A stretch of DNA of 64,000 bases, from NCBI RefSeq assembly GCF_048892425.1, contig NZ_JBLZHU010000004.1, forward strand, positions 248,001 to 312,000. Direction: 5' to 3'. Source of the stretch: Pacificispira sp002696645 (GTDB lineage Bacteria; Pseudomonadota; Alphaproteobacteria; UBA8366; Aestuariispiraceae). How positions within the stretch are numbered: the first letter of the stretch is position 1; each line of letters starts with the position of its first letter. The notes beneath the pieces are model-generated. The model had not been told where the DNA came from and did not search any database. It saw only the letters and a list, made by a program, of their open reading frames with translations. Below are positions 43,107 through 51,635 of the stretch, one piece after another. Made by a program: the position numbers and the translations under genes.

Positions 43107-45378
43107 TCGTGATCCTGCCGACCGCACCTATAAAGTCGTTGGTCATCGCCATAACCGCCCGGATGGTATCGACAAGGTAACAGGCCGCGCCAAATTCGGG
43201 GCAGATCTGGCCGCGCCGGGCCTGCTGCACGGGAAAATCCTGCGCAGCCCCCATGCCCATGCCCGCATCAAATCTATCGATACCTCCAAGGCGCTTGCCC
43301 TGGAAGGCGTAAAGGCCATCGTCACCGCGGCAGATTTCCCGGACCATCCGCAGGTCCTGGAAGATGGTGAACTGACCAATATCCGCTATAACGTCATGGC
43401 CCGCGAAAAGGCTCTGTATGATGGCCATGCCGTGGCAGCCGTTGCCGCCAGCAATCCCCGCATCGCCGCCAAGGCGCTGAAACTGATTGAGGTGGATTAC
43501 GAGGTCCTGCCCCATGTTGTCGATGTTGAATTGGCTATGAAGGATGATGCGCCGATTCTGCACGACCACATCCGCACAGAAGGCGTGGAAGATGCGCCAG
43601 ACCGCCCGACCAATGTCGCCGAGCGCATTGAATTAGGCTATGGCGATGTCGAGGCAGGCTTTGCCGAGGCTGATGTCGTGATCGAACGTCAGTTCCGCAC
43701 TGGCGCGGCGCATCAGGGCTATATCGAACCCCATGCCTGTCTGGCCAATATTTCCGGTGATGGGTCAGGCGATCTGTGGTGCTGTACCCAGGGTCAATTC
43801 ATGGTCCGGGACGTCTGTGCCCAGTTGAACGGCATGGATGTGTCAAAACTGCGCGTTACCCCCTCTGAAATTGGGGGGGGCTTTGGTGGCAAGACAACGG
43901 TCTTTATCGAACCTGTCGCGGTCGCCCTGTCCCGTAAGGCCGGAAAACCTGTGAAGATTGTCATGAACCGGGGCGAAGTTTTCCGCGCCACCGGCCCGAC
44001 AGCCTCCAGCGCAATTTGGGTTAAGATGGGCTGTAAGAAAGACGGCACCATCACCGCAGCTCAAGCTGAATTGAAGTATCAGGGCGGGGCCTTCCCAGGC
44101 TCACCCGTTTCGATGGGGGCCATGACGGCCTTTGCCTGCTATCAGCCAAAGACCCTGAAGGCGATTGGGTGGGATGTTGTGACCAACCGTCCGAAGCAAG
44201 CGGCCTATCGCGCACCGGGCGCCCCAATGGCGGCCTTTGCCGTGGAAAGTATTGTTGAGGAGCTTGCGCATACAATCGGCATGGACCCGGTTGATTTCCG
44301 TTTGAAGAACGCGGCAACATCGGGCAGCAAATCCGCCTACGGCCCGACCTATAGTGATATCGGACTGGTGGAGACGTTGGAGGCTGTGAAAGCGCATCCG
44401 AATTACGCCATCAAGCTGGGGCCCAATCAGGGACGTGGCGTTGCCAGCGGCTTCTGGTTCAATTTCGGCGGACAAACGGCGGTCACTCTGAACCTGAACA
44501 TTGACGGCACCGTCGCTCTGTCAGTCGGCACGCCCGATATCGGGGGCAGCCGGGCGTCCATGTGTGCCATGGCAGCCGAAGAACTGGGCATTCCCTATCA
44601 TCACGTTCAGACGATCATCGCCGATACCGGGTCCTTGGGCTTTAACGATGTGACCGATGGCAGCCGTGTGACCTTTGCCAGTGGATTGGCGACGATTGAA
44701 GCCGCGCGCAATGCAGCAAAGGTTCTGTGCGAACGTGCCGCAAAAATCTGGGGAATACCTGCTGATGCTGTGACCTGGGAAAATGGCTGTGCCGTCCCAG
44801 CCGGTCCCAATGCGGGCGAGTTTCCCCCGATGACTATCAAGGAGCTTGCGAAGAAAGCAGGTGAAACAGGTGGCCCGATTGCGGGACATTTTGAGGTCAG
44901 CGCCGATGGTGCCGGCCCCAGCTTTGCCACCCATCTGGTGGATGCGGAAGTGGACCGGGAAACCGGGCGCATCACCATCCTGCGCTATCTGATCGTGCAG
45001 GATGCCGGAAAGGCCGTCAGTCCCGCCTATGTCGAAGGACAGATGCAGGGCGGCGCTGTTCAGGGCATCGGCTGGGCTCTGAACGAGGAATATATCTATA
45101 ACGACAAGGGTGTGATGGAAAATCCGGGCTTCCTGGACTATCGCGTGCCGGTCGCCTCGGACCTGCCGATGATCGATACGCAGATCGTGGAAGTTCCCAA
45201 TCCGGGCCATCCCTATGGCGTGCGGGGCGTTGGAGAAACCTCCATCGTGCCGCCTTTGGGCGCCGTTGCAAACGCGGTGGCCGCTGCGGTTGGGGCGCGA
45301 CCGGAAGAATTGCCCATGTCGCCACCACGCCTGCTGAAACTGATGAAGGAGCAGGCCCAGCCGCTTGCTGCGGAATAG
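43096..45378 (+). CDS. Molybdenum hydroxylase, molybdopterin-binding large subunit
   Basis: A 760-residue catalytic subunit that hydroxylates an unknown substrate using water. Molybdopterin contacts are seen in EIGGGFGGKTTVF and QAAYRAPGAPMAAFAVE. The catalytic Glu lies near the C-terminus in GVRGVGETSIVPP. The active-site loop characteristic of form I CO dehydrogenase (with a catalytic Cys) is absent, so this is not a genuine CoxL and fits the broader xanthine dehydrogenase/aldehyde oxidase or acyl-CoA reductase-type group. The ATG has GAGAGGAGAG upstream. The adjacent MoaD/ThiS-like gene and moaA at 6.3 kb fit its cofactor need. Confidence 0.93.
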   Translation: MPLDRDPADRTYKVVGHRHNRPDGIDKVTGRAKFGADLAAPGLLHGKILRSPHAHARIKSIDTSKALALEGVKAIVTAADFPDHPQVLEDGELTNIRYNVMAREKALYDGHAVAAVAASNPRIAAKALKLIEVDYEVLPHVVDVELAMKDDAPILHDHIRTEGVEDAPDRPTNVAERIELGYGDVEAGFAEADVVIERQFRTGAAHQGYIEPHACLANISGDGSGDLWCCTQGQFMVRDVCAQLNGMDVSKLRVTPSEIGGGFGGKTTVFIEPVAVALSRKAGKPVKIVMNRGEVFRATGPTASSAIWVKMGCKKDGTITAAQAELKYQGGAFPGSPVSMGAMTAFACYQPKTLKAIGWDVVTNRPKQAAYRAPGAPMAAFAVESIVEELAHTIGMDPVDFRLKNAATSGSKSAYGPTYSDIGLVETLEAVKAHPNYAIKLGPNQGRGVASGFWFNFGGQTAVTLNLNIDGTVALSVGTPDIGGSRASMCAMAAEELGIPYHHVQTIIADTGSLGFNDVTDGSRVTFASGLATIEAARNAAKVLCERAAKIWGIPADAVTWENGCAVPAGPNAGEFPPMTIKELAKKAGETGGPIAGHFEVSADGAGPSFATHLVDAEVDRETGRITILRYLIVQDAGKAVSPAYVEGQMQGGAVQGIGWALNEEYIYNDKGVMENPGFLDYRVPVASDLPMIDTQIVEVPNPGHPYGVRGVGETSIVPPLGAVANAVAAAVGARPEELPMSPPRLLKLMKEQAQPLAAE

Positions 45379-45386
45379 GAGGCACC

Positions 45387-45632
45387 ATGGCACGGGTCAA
45401 ACTCTGGGGATCCCTCAGCCGCATGGCCGATGGCCAGAAGGAATTTGAGATCGATGCCCCGAATATTGACCGCATGCTAACTGCCTTGGGCGAAGCGGCC
45501 CCAAAGCTGAAACCAATTCTGGCAAAGGGCGTGACCGTCTCAATCGACGGCACGCTCTATCGCCTGGATAAATTCCAAGCAATCCAGCCCGACAGCGAAG
45601 TCTATATCCTGCCGAAAATGGCGGGAGGGTAA
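45387..45632 (+). CDS. MoaD/ThiS-like ubiquitin-fold protein
   Basis: An 81-residue beta-grasp protein ending in Gly-Gly (KMAGG), the terminus used for thiocarboxylate formation in MoaD and ThiS. The body (VKLWGSLSRMADGQKEFEIDA and SIDGTLYRLDKFQAIQPDSEVYILP) fits the small-subunit fold of molybdopterin synthase. It starts 8 bases after the large subunit stop, so it is part of the hydroxylase operon. A role as a dedicated sulphur carrier for this enzyme's cofactor is an inference; it could serve another sulphur-transfer reaction. Confidence 0.85.
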   Translation: MARVKLWGSLSRMADGQKEFEIDAPNIDRMLTALGEAAPKLKPILAKGVTVSIDGTLYRLDKFQAIQPDSEVYILPKMAGG

Positions 45633-45637
45633 GCGCC

Positions 45638-46327
45638 TTGGAAACACCGGAAATACTCTATCGCGACGGGTTGATCCTGGTCGTGAACAAGCCCGCAGGC
45701 GTGAATGTCCATGCTGGACCGTCGGGGGGGCCATCCCTGGAGGATACGTTTGATGCCCTGCGCTTTGGCCTGCCCAAGCCGCCCGCCCTGGCCCACAGGT
45801 TGGATCGGGACACATCTGGCTGTCTTGTGCTGGGACGGCATGCAAAGGCTCTGCGACGGCTTGGGATCTTGTTTTCAGAAGGGCGAGCAAAAAAGACCTA
45901 TTGGGCGGTCGTCCGCGGGCAACCGCCCCAGGAAACAGGACGCATTGATTTCCCCTTAACGAAGATTTCCAGTGCCGAGAAAGGCTGGCGCATGGTTGTT
46001 GCCAAGGACGGCGAAGGCCAAGAGGCGATCACCGACTATCGCATACTGGGCACCAGCAAGACCGGCCTGACCTGGCTGGAACTCTCCCCCCATACCGGCC
46101 GCACCCACCAGATCCGTGTCCACTGTGCGCAATCAGGTTTCCCGATCCTGGGCGACCCCTGGTATGGCACCCCAGAGGATCGCTCAGCCACCTCAGAAAT
46201 CCCCTTGCATCTGCATGCCCGCGCGATTGAATTGCCGCTCTATCCGAAAAAGCCCCCCATTCGCGTGGAAGCGGACGTGCCAGAGGCAATGAGGGAAGGA
46301 TTTACATGCTGCCAACAAAACGCCTAA
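45638..46327 (+). CDS. RluA-family pseudouridine synthase without S4 domain
   Basis: A 229-residue RNA pseudouridine synthase with the catalytic loop HRLDRDTSGCLVLGR and the motifs VNKPAGVNVHAG and HTGRTHQIRVH. No N-terminal S4 domain is present, which suits a short RluA or TruC-like enzyme rather than RluD. The start is a TTG at 45638, overlapping the end region of the MoaD-like gene's GGGAGGG ribosome site; no ATG lies before the conserved core. It has no obvious link to the hydroxylase and may simply ride in the operon. Confidence 0.87.
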   Translation: METPEILYRDGLILVVNKPAGVNVHAGPSGGPSLEDTFDALRFGLPKPPALAHRLDRDTSGCLVLGRHAKALRRLGILFSEGRAKKTYWAVVRGQPPQETGRIDFPLTKISSAEKGWRMVVAKDGEGQEAITDYRILGTSKTGLTWLELSPHTGRTHQIRVHCAQSGFPILGDPWYGTPEDRSATSEIPLHLHARAIELPLYPKKPPIRVEADVPEAMREGFTCCQQNA

Positions 46328-46548
46328 ATCTTCAAAGGCACTTCGGTTCCCAAGAGAAGTAAATCCGAGATTTGGCCTCAAAACAGTCTCAGGTCTTGAA
46401 GCGCGACAGTGATCTGTTTACAGATACGGCACTCGCTTTGACGCACAATGACACGGTCGACAGGAACATCCTGTCTGCTCAGTTCCGGTCAGAATATGCT
46501 TTCGGGCAATAGGGGCAAATTTTAATTTTAAAGTGGATTTCCTAGATC

Positions 46549-47898
46549 ATGAAAAAACGTGTCTATATTGTTCATAGCATCGATACAGAAGGTCCCTTGA
46601 ATGAATCACTGGCCTCGACCTTTGAACGGCTTGAAGAACTTTTTGGGATCAAAAATCTCCCCAGAACCCGTGACACGCTGGCAAAGCTGCAGGCACGAGA
46701 GATTGATCTGGGAAAGGAGCTTACCGCAAAAATTGCGGAAGCACTCAGCGGGCATCGCCTTCGCATCAATGGTACATGGACGGAAGTCCTGGCAATGCTC
46801 GACAGAATTATGGATAATCGTTTCCGGCAGAAAATGCCGGATTCCCAGGGTAACGGGTGGGTCTACAACTGGCATTGCCTTGATCTGGTCGGCTACGAAA
46901 ACAATCCGAGACGGCGCGATTTAGGATATCATAACATATTTGATCGCTATATTGAGGTGATGGGCGAGTATGCGGATTGCCCGGATGGACTTCATTTTCA
47001 TTTTCACCCAATGTCTATCTATCGTGATGCTCATCGGTGCGCGACCTCCTACATCAACTCCCCGGAACTCTGGCAGATTATTTGCCGCAAAATCCTGGAG
47101 CGGAACTGGTTTCCAACGGTCTTTCGCGCCGGGTTCCAGGCAGAGCGTCCCGATAGCCACTGGATACTGGAACAGTGGATTCCGTTTGATTGTTCTAACA
47201 TGGCAACCGATACGCCGGAAGAATTGGAGCTTTCTGTGGATTTCAGAAAGGGGCGCTCCGGCGACTGGCGGCGGGCGCCAGCGGATTGGTCAGTCTATCA
47301 TCCCGCCCATGACGACTATCAGACACCGGGGAACTGCCGTCGGGCAATTTCCCGTTCATTGAATGTAATGAGCCGCACCGCCAGCATTGACCAACGCGAA
47401 GTCGACAAGGCTTTCGCGCGTGCAGACTCTGGCAAACCAACAATCATGGGCCTGTGCAGCCACGATTTCAGGGATATTGGAATTGAAGTGGATCATGTCC
47501 GTGACATGATTGCCAAGGCCGCTGAGAAATACCCGGAAGTCGAATTCGAATACGCCGAGGCACTGCATGCTTTCAGGCAGGTTCTAAACCTGGATATGAG
47601 CCAGCCCGCTCTCGATTTCACGATCAAACTTCATGCAAATCCTGAAGATGACGTCCCTTACCTGGAAATCCGCACACGCGCAGGCAAAACATTTGGACCG
47701 CAACCTTTCCTGGCGCTGGAAACCAAGGCCAGGCGGTTCATTCATGACAACCTTGATTTTGGAAACGAGCCTGGTGTTTGGTACTATGCGTTTCATGGGG
47801 ATACCCTGCCGCTCGCCGACGTGCGACGCATCGGTGTTGCCAGCAACGATGCATTAGGAAATACCTGTATTCGGACAATTAATGTTGCCGATTCCTAA
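46549..47898 (+). CDS. Polysaccharide deacetylase-like protein (glycan cluster)
   Basis: A 449-residue protein without signal peptide. Features that suggest a NodB-type deacetylase barrel are VHSIDTEGP at the start (catalytic Asp pair position), DGLHFHFHPMS (His motif) and FRAGFQAERPD (Arg/Gly motif). A C-terminal domain of about 110 residues follows (from about residue 340). Related cytoplasmic deacetylase-like proteins occur in surface-polysaccharide clusters, and this gene starts the glycan region here. The assignment rests on short motifs and the general fold only. Confidence 0.65.
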   Translation: MKKRVYIVHSIDTEGPLNESLASTFERLEELFGIKNLPRTRDTLAKLQAREIDLGKELTAKIAEALSGHRLRINGTWTEVLAMLDRIMDNRFRQKMPDSQGNGWVYNWHCLDLVGYENNPRRRDLGYHNIFDRYIEVMGEYADCPDGLHFHFHPMSIYRDAHRCATSYINSPELWQIICRKILERNWFPTVFRAGFQAERPDSHWILEQWIPFDCSNMATDTPEELELSVDFRKGRSGDWRRAPADWSVYHPAHDDYQTPGNCRRAISRSLNVMSRTASIDQREVDKAFARADSGKPTIMGLCSHDFRDIGIEVDHVRDMIAKAAEKYPEVEFEYAEALHAFRQVLNLDMSQPALDFTIKLHANPEDDVPYLEIRTRAGKTFGPQPFLALETKARRFIHDNLDFGNEPGVWYYAFHGDTLPLADVRRIGVASNDALGNTCIRTINVADS

Positions 47899-48191
47899 GG
47901 TTCCTTAAACACAGAATCCAGTTTTCCCCCCGGTGGATTTATAAAAGCCAAGCCCCAAGAACACCTTCAACCAATGCATTGATCGGTTGAACCCCTTTAT
48001 AACTTGTCTTATTCTAAAACTGTGAGAGGTAGATAATTTCTAAGGTAGCGAGAATTTGTATCTTACTGACGCATATCAAAGATAAAATTCACAGAGCACA
48101 TAACAGTTTTGAGTCCAGCATCCTGGACAGGAAATGCCGCTACCGTCCCGACATTTTTGCGAATATCCTCCAATAAACAGGTTTCCGAATT

Positions 48192-51100
48192 ATGGCTTTA
48201 GGGACAAAGAAAATTAAACTACTCAATTTTCCCAAAAATTTACGGATGATTTTTCCAGCAATCATCAGCATAACATTAATTTTTTATTGTTACAAAATAC
48301 TCGATTTTCAAAGTTTTATATCTTTTTACAAAGAAATAAGTTTTATTTCTTTTTTTTCCATAATATCATTATTGTGTATTAATATTATTATAGTTACTTT
48401 TCGTCTGGACAGACTTTTAAGCCACTTTGGCTACCCAATTGATTTCATAGAGACTCTGAAAGCGTCAGTGAATGGTTTTTTCTCCAGCCTGTTCATATTC
48501 TCATTTGTTGGATCAATACTAGGGCGTCAGTTCTTTTTGCATAGGAAGAAAGTCCCTCTCTCGGCATGCACTCTAATATCTACTTATGAGAGAATAATTA
48601 TTTTCGCGGTCAGTTCAGTGCTTTTTGCACTTGGTGCGGTTTCTTTATTAGATTCAAGCGTGATTTTTAATACACTAAACAAGTTTCCTTTATGGCAGAT
48701 TTTTTGTGCTTTAACCCTGATTATCATTACTGTTAGTTTTTTTACACGATCACCATTTGAGGCTGCGCTTTGGCGAAAAATCCGAACATTGAAAAACATT
48801 GTTCGTATTGGAGAAATATCCCTTCTTTCAGTAATTGCCCAAACACTTGTGTTATTTGCCTATCTTATAGCTGTACTACAAGTCGCCCCCGATGCTTCAT
48901 TCTTAAAAGTCCTGGCCGCCTCGGCTGTAGTCAGCTTTGCCGCAAGTTTACCCATAAGTATAAACGGATGGGGTGTACGCGAAATCGCGGCAAGTATCGC
49001 ATTTCAGAAAGTCGGATTAACAGGGACCGAGGCAATCGCAATTTCCGCCTTCATCGGGATATCTTCAACCGCTGTCATTTTAATTTTCTCCGCCTTTCTT
49101 CTTCGGCGCGTACAGGACAAGGAAAGGCAATTCTTTGAGGCAAACAAATCTCTCAAATCAAATAATAACTCAATTCTAACAACTGCAGCGGATGATTTTT
49201 CAGACCGAACACTCGCCTTAATTCTTCCATCAATCACAACTATCTTGGTCTTCTTTCAGATCCATGCTCAAATTGGATCAGGCTTAATTACCATAAATAT
49301 TGCTGATGCATTTGCAATTCTTGGTTTGTTTTTGATTCCTATTATATATTTACTATCCAACTCTAAATTTCTAACCCTATCAGGGAATGTAAAAACCTGG
49401 CTTATTGCCATGACCTCCTTATTGATCTTCAGCTTCTTACACGGGTGGTATAATTATGGTTTACATAACTGGGCGCTTCAAAACAGACTGATCGGCTGGT
49501 TCGTATTATTGGGATATTTCTGTATTGGTGCACTCTTGGTCGAGAAATGGGGCACTCATGGCCTACGCCGAATGGCGGAACTTATCGTTGTCTCTGCAGC
49601 CATTATCACCACATTCAATCTGGCGCTTGTATTTATAGAATGGGTGCTGGGAATACCTGTTCTTTTTGAATCAAACTTTGAAGGGTTTTCCGCCAACCGG
49701 AACACATTTGCATTTCAGCTGACCCTGGCCCTTGTATGCGCCTTTACGTATTCAGACAGGCGTGGGAATGATTGGGCGGCTGTCTTCTGGACAATCCTTA
49801 CCGCCGTCCTTTTATATGGTGTGTGGCAAACACAATCCAAAACGGGGATCCTTGTTAACTTTGTTCTGATCGCCACGTGTTTATTTTTTAATATCGGCAG
49901 CAGAAAAAGAATTATCCACGCTATTGCACTAGCGATCGCTGCTTACATGAGCATCCGGATGATAGGTTTGCTTTTGAGTCCCACAGCCGAGCTCGCATAC
50001 CAATCACGAGCCCTGGCACCTAATCTAGAAACTTCAAGTGCAGCCACCTATATCGAAAGGCTGGAAAGCTTCAATCTGGCAATTAAAATCTGGTCAGATA
50101 ACATTATCTGGGGGACTGGACTTGGTGGATTTCTGAATCATGTCCAGTCCACAGATATTAGCAAAACCCCACTTGTTTTACATTCTACTGTGCTTTGGAT
50201 TCTTGTTGAGTTCGGTTTGTTTGGACTCCTTGTCACGGCTTCTTTACCCATCTATGGAATTTTTCTGATTGTCCGGCGCAAAGTGAGCTTAAGAGCCCCA
50301 TCGGTTCGAATTATGCTGGGGGCGTGTTTATGCTTGCTTGCATTTGGTTTGGTCCATGAAATTTCTTTTCAGCGACTGTTTTGGCTCATGCTAGGCGCTT
50401 TGATAGGGGCGGCTAGTCTACAGACAAGACGGTATCTTCTTGGACAAAGCGAAGAAAATTCTCTACAGCGTCCTGTTATATTTCATGTAATTAACTCGTT
50501 GAATCGTGGTGGCGCAGAATCAATGCTGCTTGCCTTAGCAAATCATCAAAAGTCCGTTTTTCGACCTGTAATCATTTCGCTCATGAAAGAAGGTGCCCTG
50601 ACAGAGCGTGTCCGGTCGATGGGAGTTGAATGTCATCATCTCAATTTCAGGAGAAACCATCCAGACATATTCGGAATGATAAAGCTAATACACCTTATCA
50701 GAACCCTAAAGCCAGCAGTGGTTCAAGGCTGGATGTATCATGGGGACCTGGCAAGCTTCTTGGCTTTGTTCTTCTCTGGTCGCCGCCGATGCACCAAATT
50801 GATATGGGGAATACGATGTTCCGACATGGACCTTTCTCAATATCGCCGCGCCTTGTGGTGGGTTATAAAAACATGCGTCTTACTGTCTCGTATTCCTGAT
50901 TTCATCATCGCCAATTCGCAGGCAGGGGCACGGGTTCACAAGAATTTAGGGTATCGCCCGGAACGAATGGGTGTGATCCACAACGGGATTGATACAAGCG
51001 TCTTCTATCCAAGGCCAGAATTGCGTGAGAAAATGCGCCTTGAATTGGGATTACCTCAAGATGCCCGTGTGCTTTTTCACGTCGCCCGCGTCGATCCCAT

Positions 51101-51605
51101 GAAAAACCATGCCGGGCTGTTACAGGCTGTGTCTGAGATACAGGACGTCTGGCTGGTCATGATCGGGAAGGGCACACAGGACCTGCCGCCTCAAGAGCGC
51201 GTTATCGCGCTTGGCCAAAGGGCTGATGTAGCTGACTTATTGCAAGCCGGTGATGGGGTGATATCAAGTTCACTCTATGGGGAGGGTTTTTCGAATGCTC
51301 TCTCGGAGGGGATGGCGTGCGGGTTAACACCCATTGCCACGGAATCGGGCGATTCCAGCATTATCGTCGGAGAGACAGGGTGGTCCATTCCAACGAATGA
51401 TCCGGCTGCATTGAAAGCAAGTATTCGTGCTTTCTGCACTCTTCCAGAACAGGAGCTACGGCGAAAGGGAAATGCCGCATATTTAAGAATAATGGAGAAT
51501 TTCGGACTGCCCGTCATGGCCCGCGCCTATGCCGACCTTTATGGGATTAAGAATCAAGAATCTCAGAAAATATCGCTTACCCAAATCACTGTATCGGAAA
51601 CCTGA
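48192..51605 (+). CDS. Three-part fusion: flippase-like, O-antigen ligase-like and GT4
   Basis: A 1137-residue protein. Residues about 15-305 form an LPG-synthase/UPF0104-like membrane region with eight or more helices (SINGWGVREIAASIAFQKVG is the family motif area). Residues about 340-745 form a second membrane block like WaaL/Wzy ligases, with YIERLESFNLAIKIW and NIIWGTGLGGF loop residues and a key His at LVLHSTVLWILVEFGLFG. Residues about 761-1118 are a GT4 glycosyltransferase (GGAESMLLALA, HNGIDTSVF, EGFSNALSEGMACGLTP). No stop or frame change interrupts the frame. The first kilobase is far more AT-rich than the genome, while the GT4 part looks native, so it may have arisen by transfer plus fusion. 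It could flip, polymerise or ligate, and extend one glycan. Confidence 0.85.
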   Translation: MALGTKKIKLLNFPKNLRMIFPAIISITLIFYCYKILDFQSFISFYKEISFISFFSIISLLCINIIIVTFRLDRLLSHFGYPIDFIETLKASVNGFFSSLFIFSFVGSILGRQFFLHRKKVPLSACTLISTYERIIIFAVSSVLFALGAVSLLDSSVIFNTLNKFPLWQIFCALTLIIITVSFFTRSPFEAALWRKIRTLKNIVRIGEISLLSVIAQTLVLFAYLIAVLQVAPDASFLKVLAASAVVSFAASLPISINGWGVREIAASIAFQKVGLTGTEAIAISAFIGISSTAVILIFSAFLLRRVQDKERQFFEANKSLKSNNNSILTTAADDFSDRTLALILPSITTILVFFQIHAQIGSGLITINIADAFAILGLFLIPIIYLLSNSKFLTLSGNVKTWLIAMTSLLIFSFLHGWYNYGLHNWALQNRLIGWFVLLGYFCIGALLVEKWGTHGLRRMAELIVVSAAIITTFNLALVFIEWVLGIPVLFESNFEGFSANRNTFAFQLTLALVCAFTYSDRRGNDWAAVFWTILTAVLLYGVWQTQSKTGILVNFVLIATCLFFNIGSRKRIIHAIALAIAAYMSIRMIGLLLSPTAELAYQSRALAPNLETSSAATYIERLESFNLAIKIWSDNIIWGTGLGGFLNHVQSTDISKTPLVLHSTVLWILVEFGLFGLLVTASLPIYGIFLIVRRKVSLRAPSVRIMLGACLCLLAFGLVHEISFQRLFWLMLGALIGAASLQTRRYLLGQSEENSLQRPVIFHVINSLNRGGAESMLLALANHQKSVFRPVIISLMKEGALTERVRSMGVECHHLNFRRNHPDIFGMIKLIHLIRTLKPAVVQGWMYHGDLASFLALFFSGRRRCTKLIWGIRCSDMDLSQYRRALWWVIKTCVLLSRIPDFIIANSQAGARVHKNLGYRPERMGVIHNGIDTSVFYPRPELREKMRLELGLPQDARVLFHVARVDPMKNHAGLLQAVSEIQDVWLVMIGKGTQDLPPQERVIALGQRADVADLLQAGDGVISSSLYGEGFSNALSEGMACGLTPIATESGDSSIIVGETGWSIPTNDPAALKASIRAFCTLPEQELRRKGNAAYLRIMENFGLPVMARAYADLYGIKNQESQKISLTQITVSET

Positions 51606-51635
51606 TGGAAAACCACAACTGGACTAGTTTCCATC
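51604..51635. terminator. Possible bidirectional terminator between convergent genes
   Basis: GATGGAAA (51604-51611) pairs with TTTCCATC (51628-51635) around a 16-base loop. It spans the ends of the fusion gene and the acyltransferase gene, whose stops are only 18 bp apart. No strong T tract is present, so this is weak. Confidence 0.3.

Noticed and set aside
41758..45378. Aerobic CO dehydrogenase (coxMSL)
   Set aside because: The subunit order matches, but the form I active-site loop with its Cys is not seen in the large subunit.
44521..45393. A 290-codon minus-strand frame opposite the molybdenum hydroxylase large subunit
   Set aside because: It mirrors conserved codons of the real gene and shows no family resemblance.
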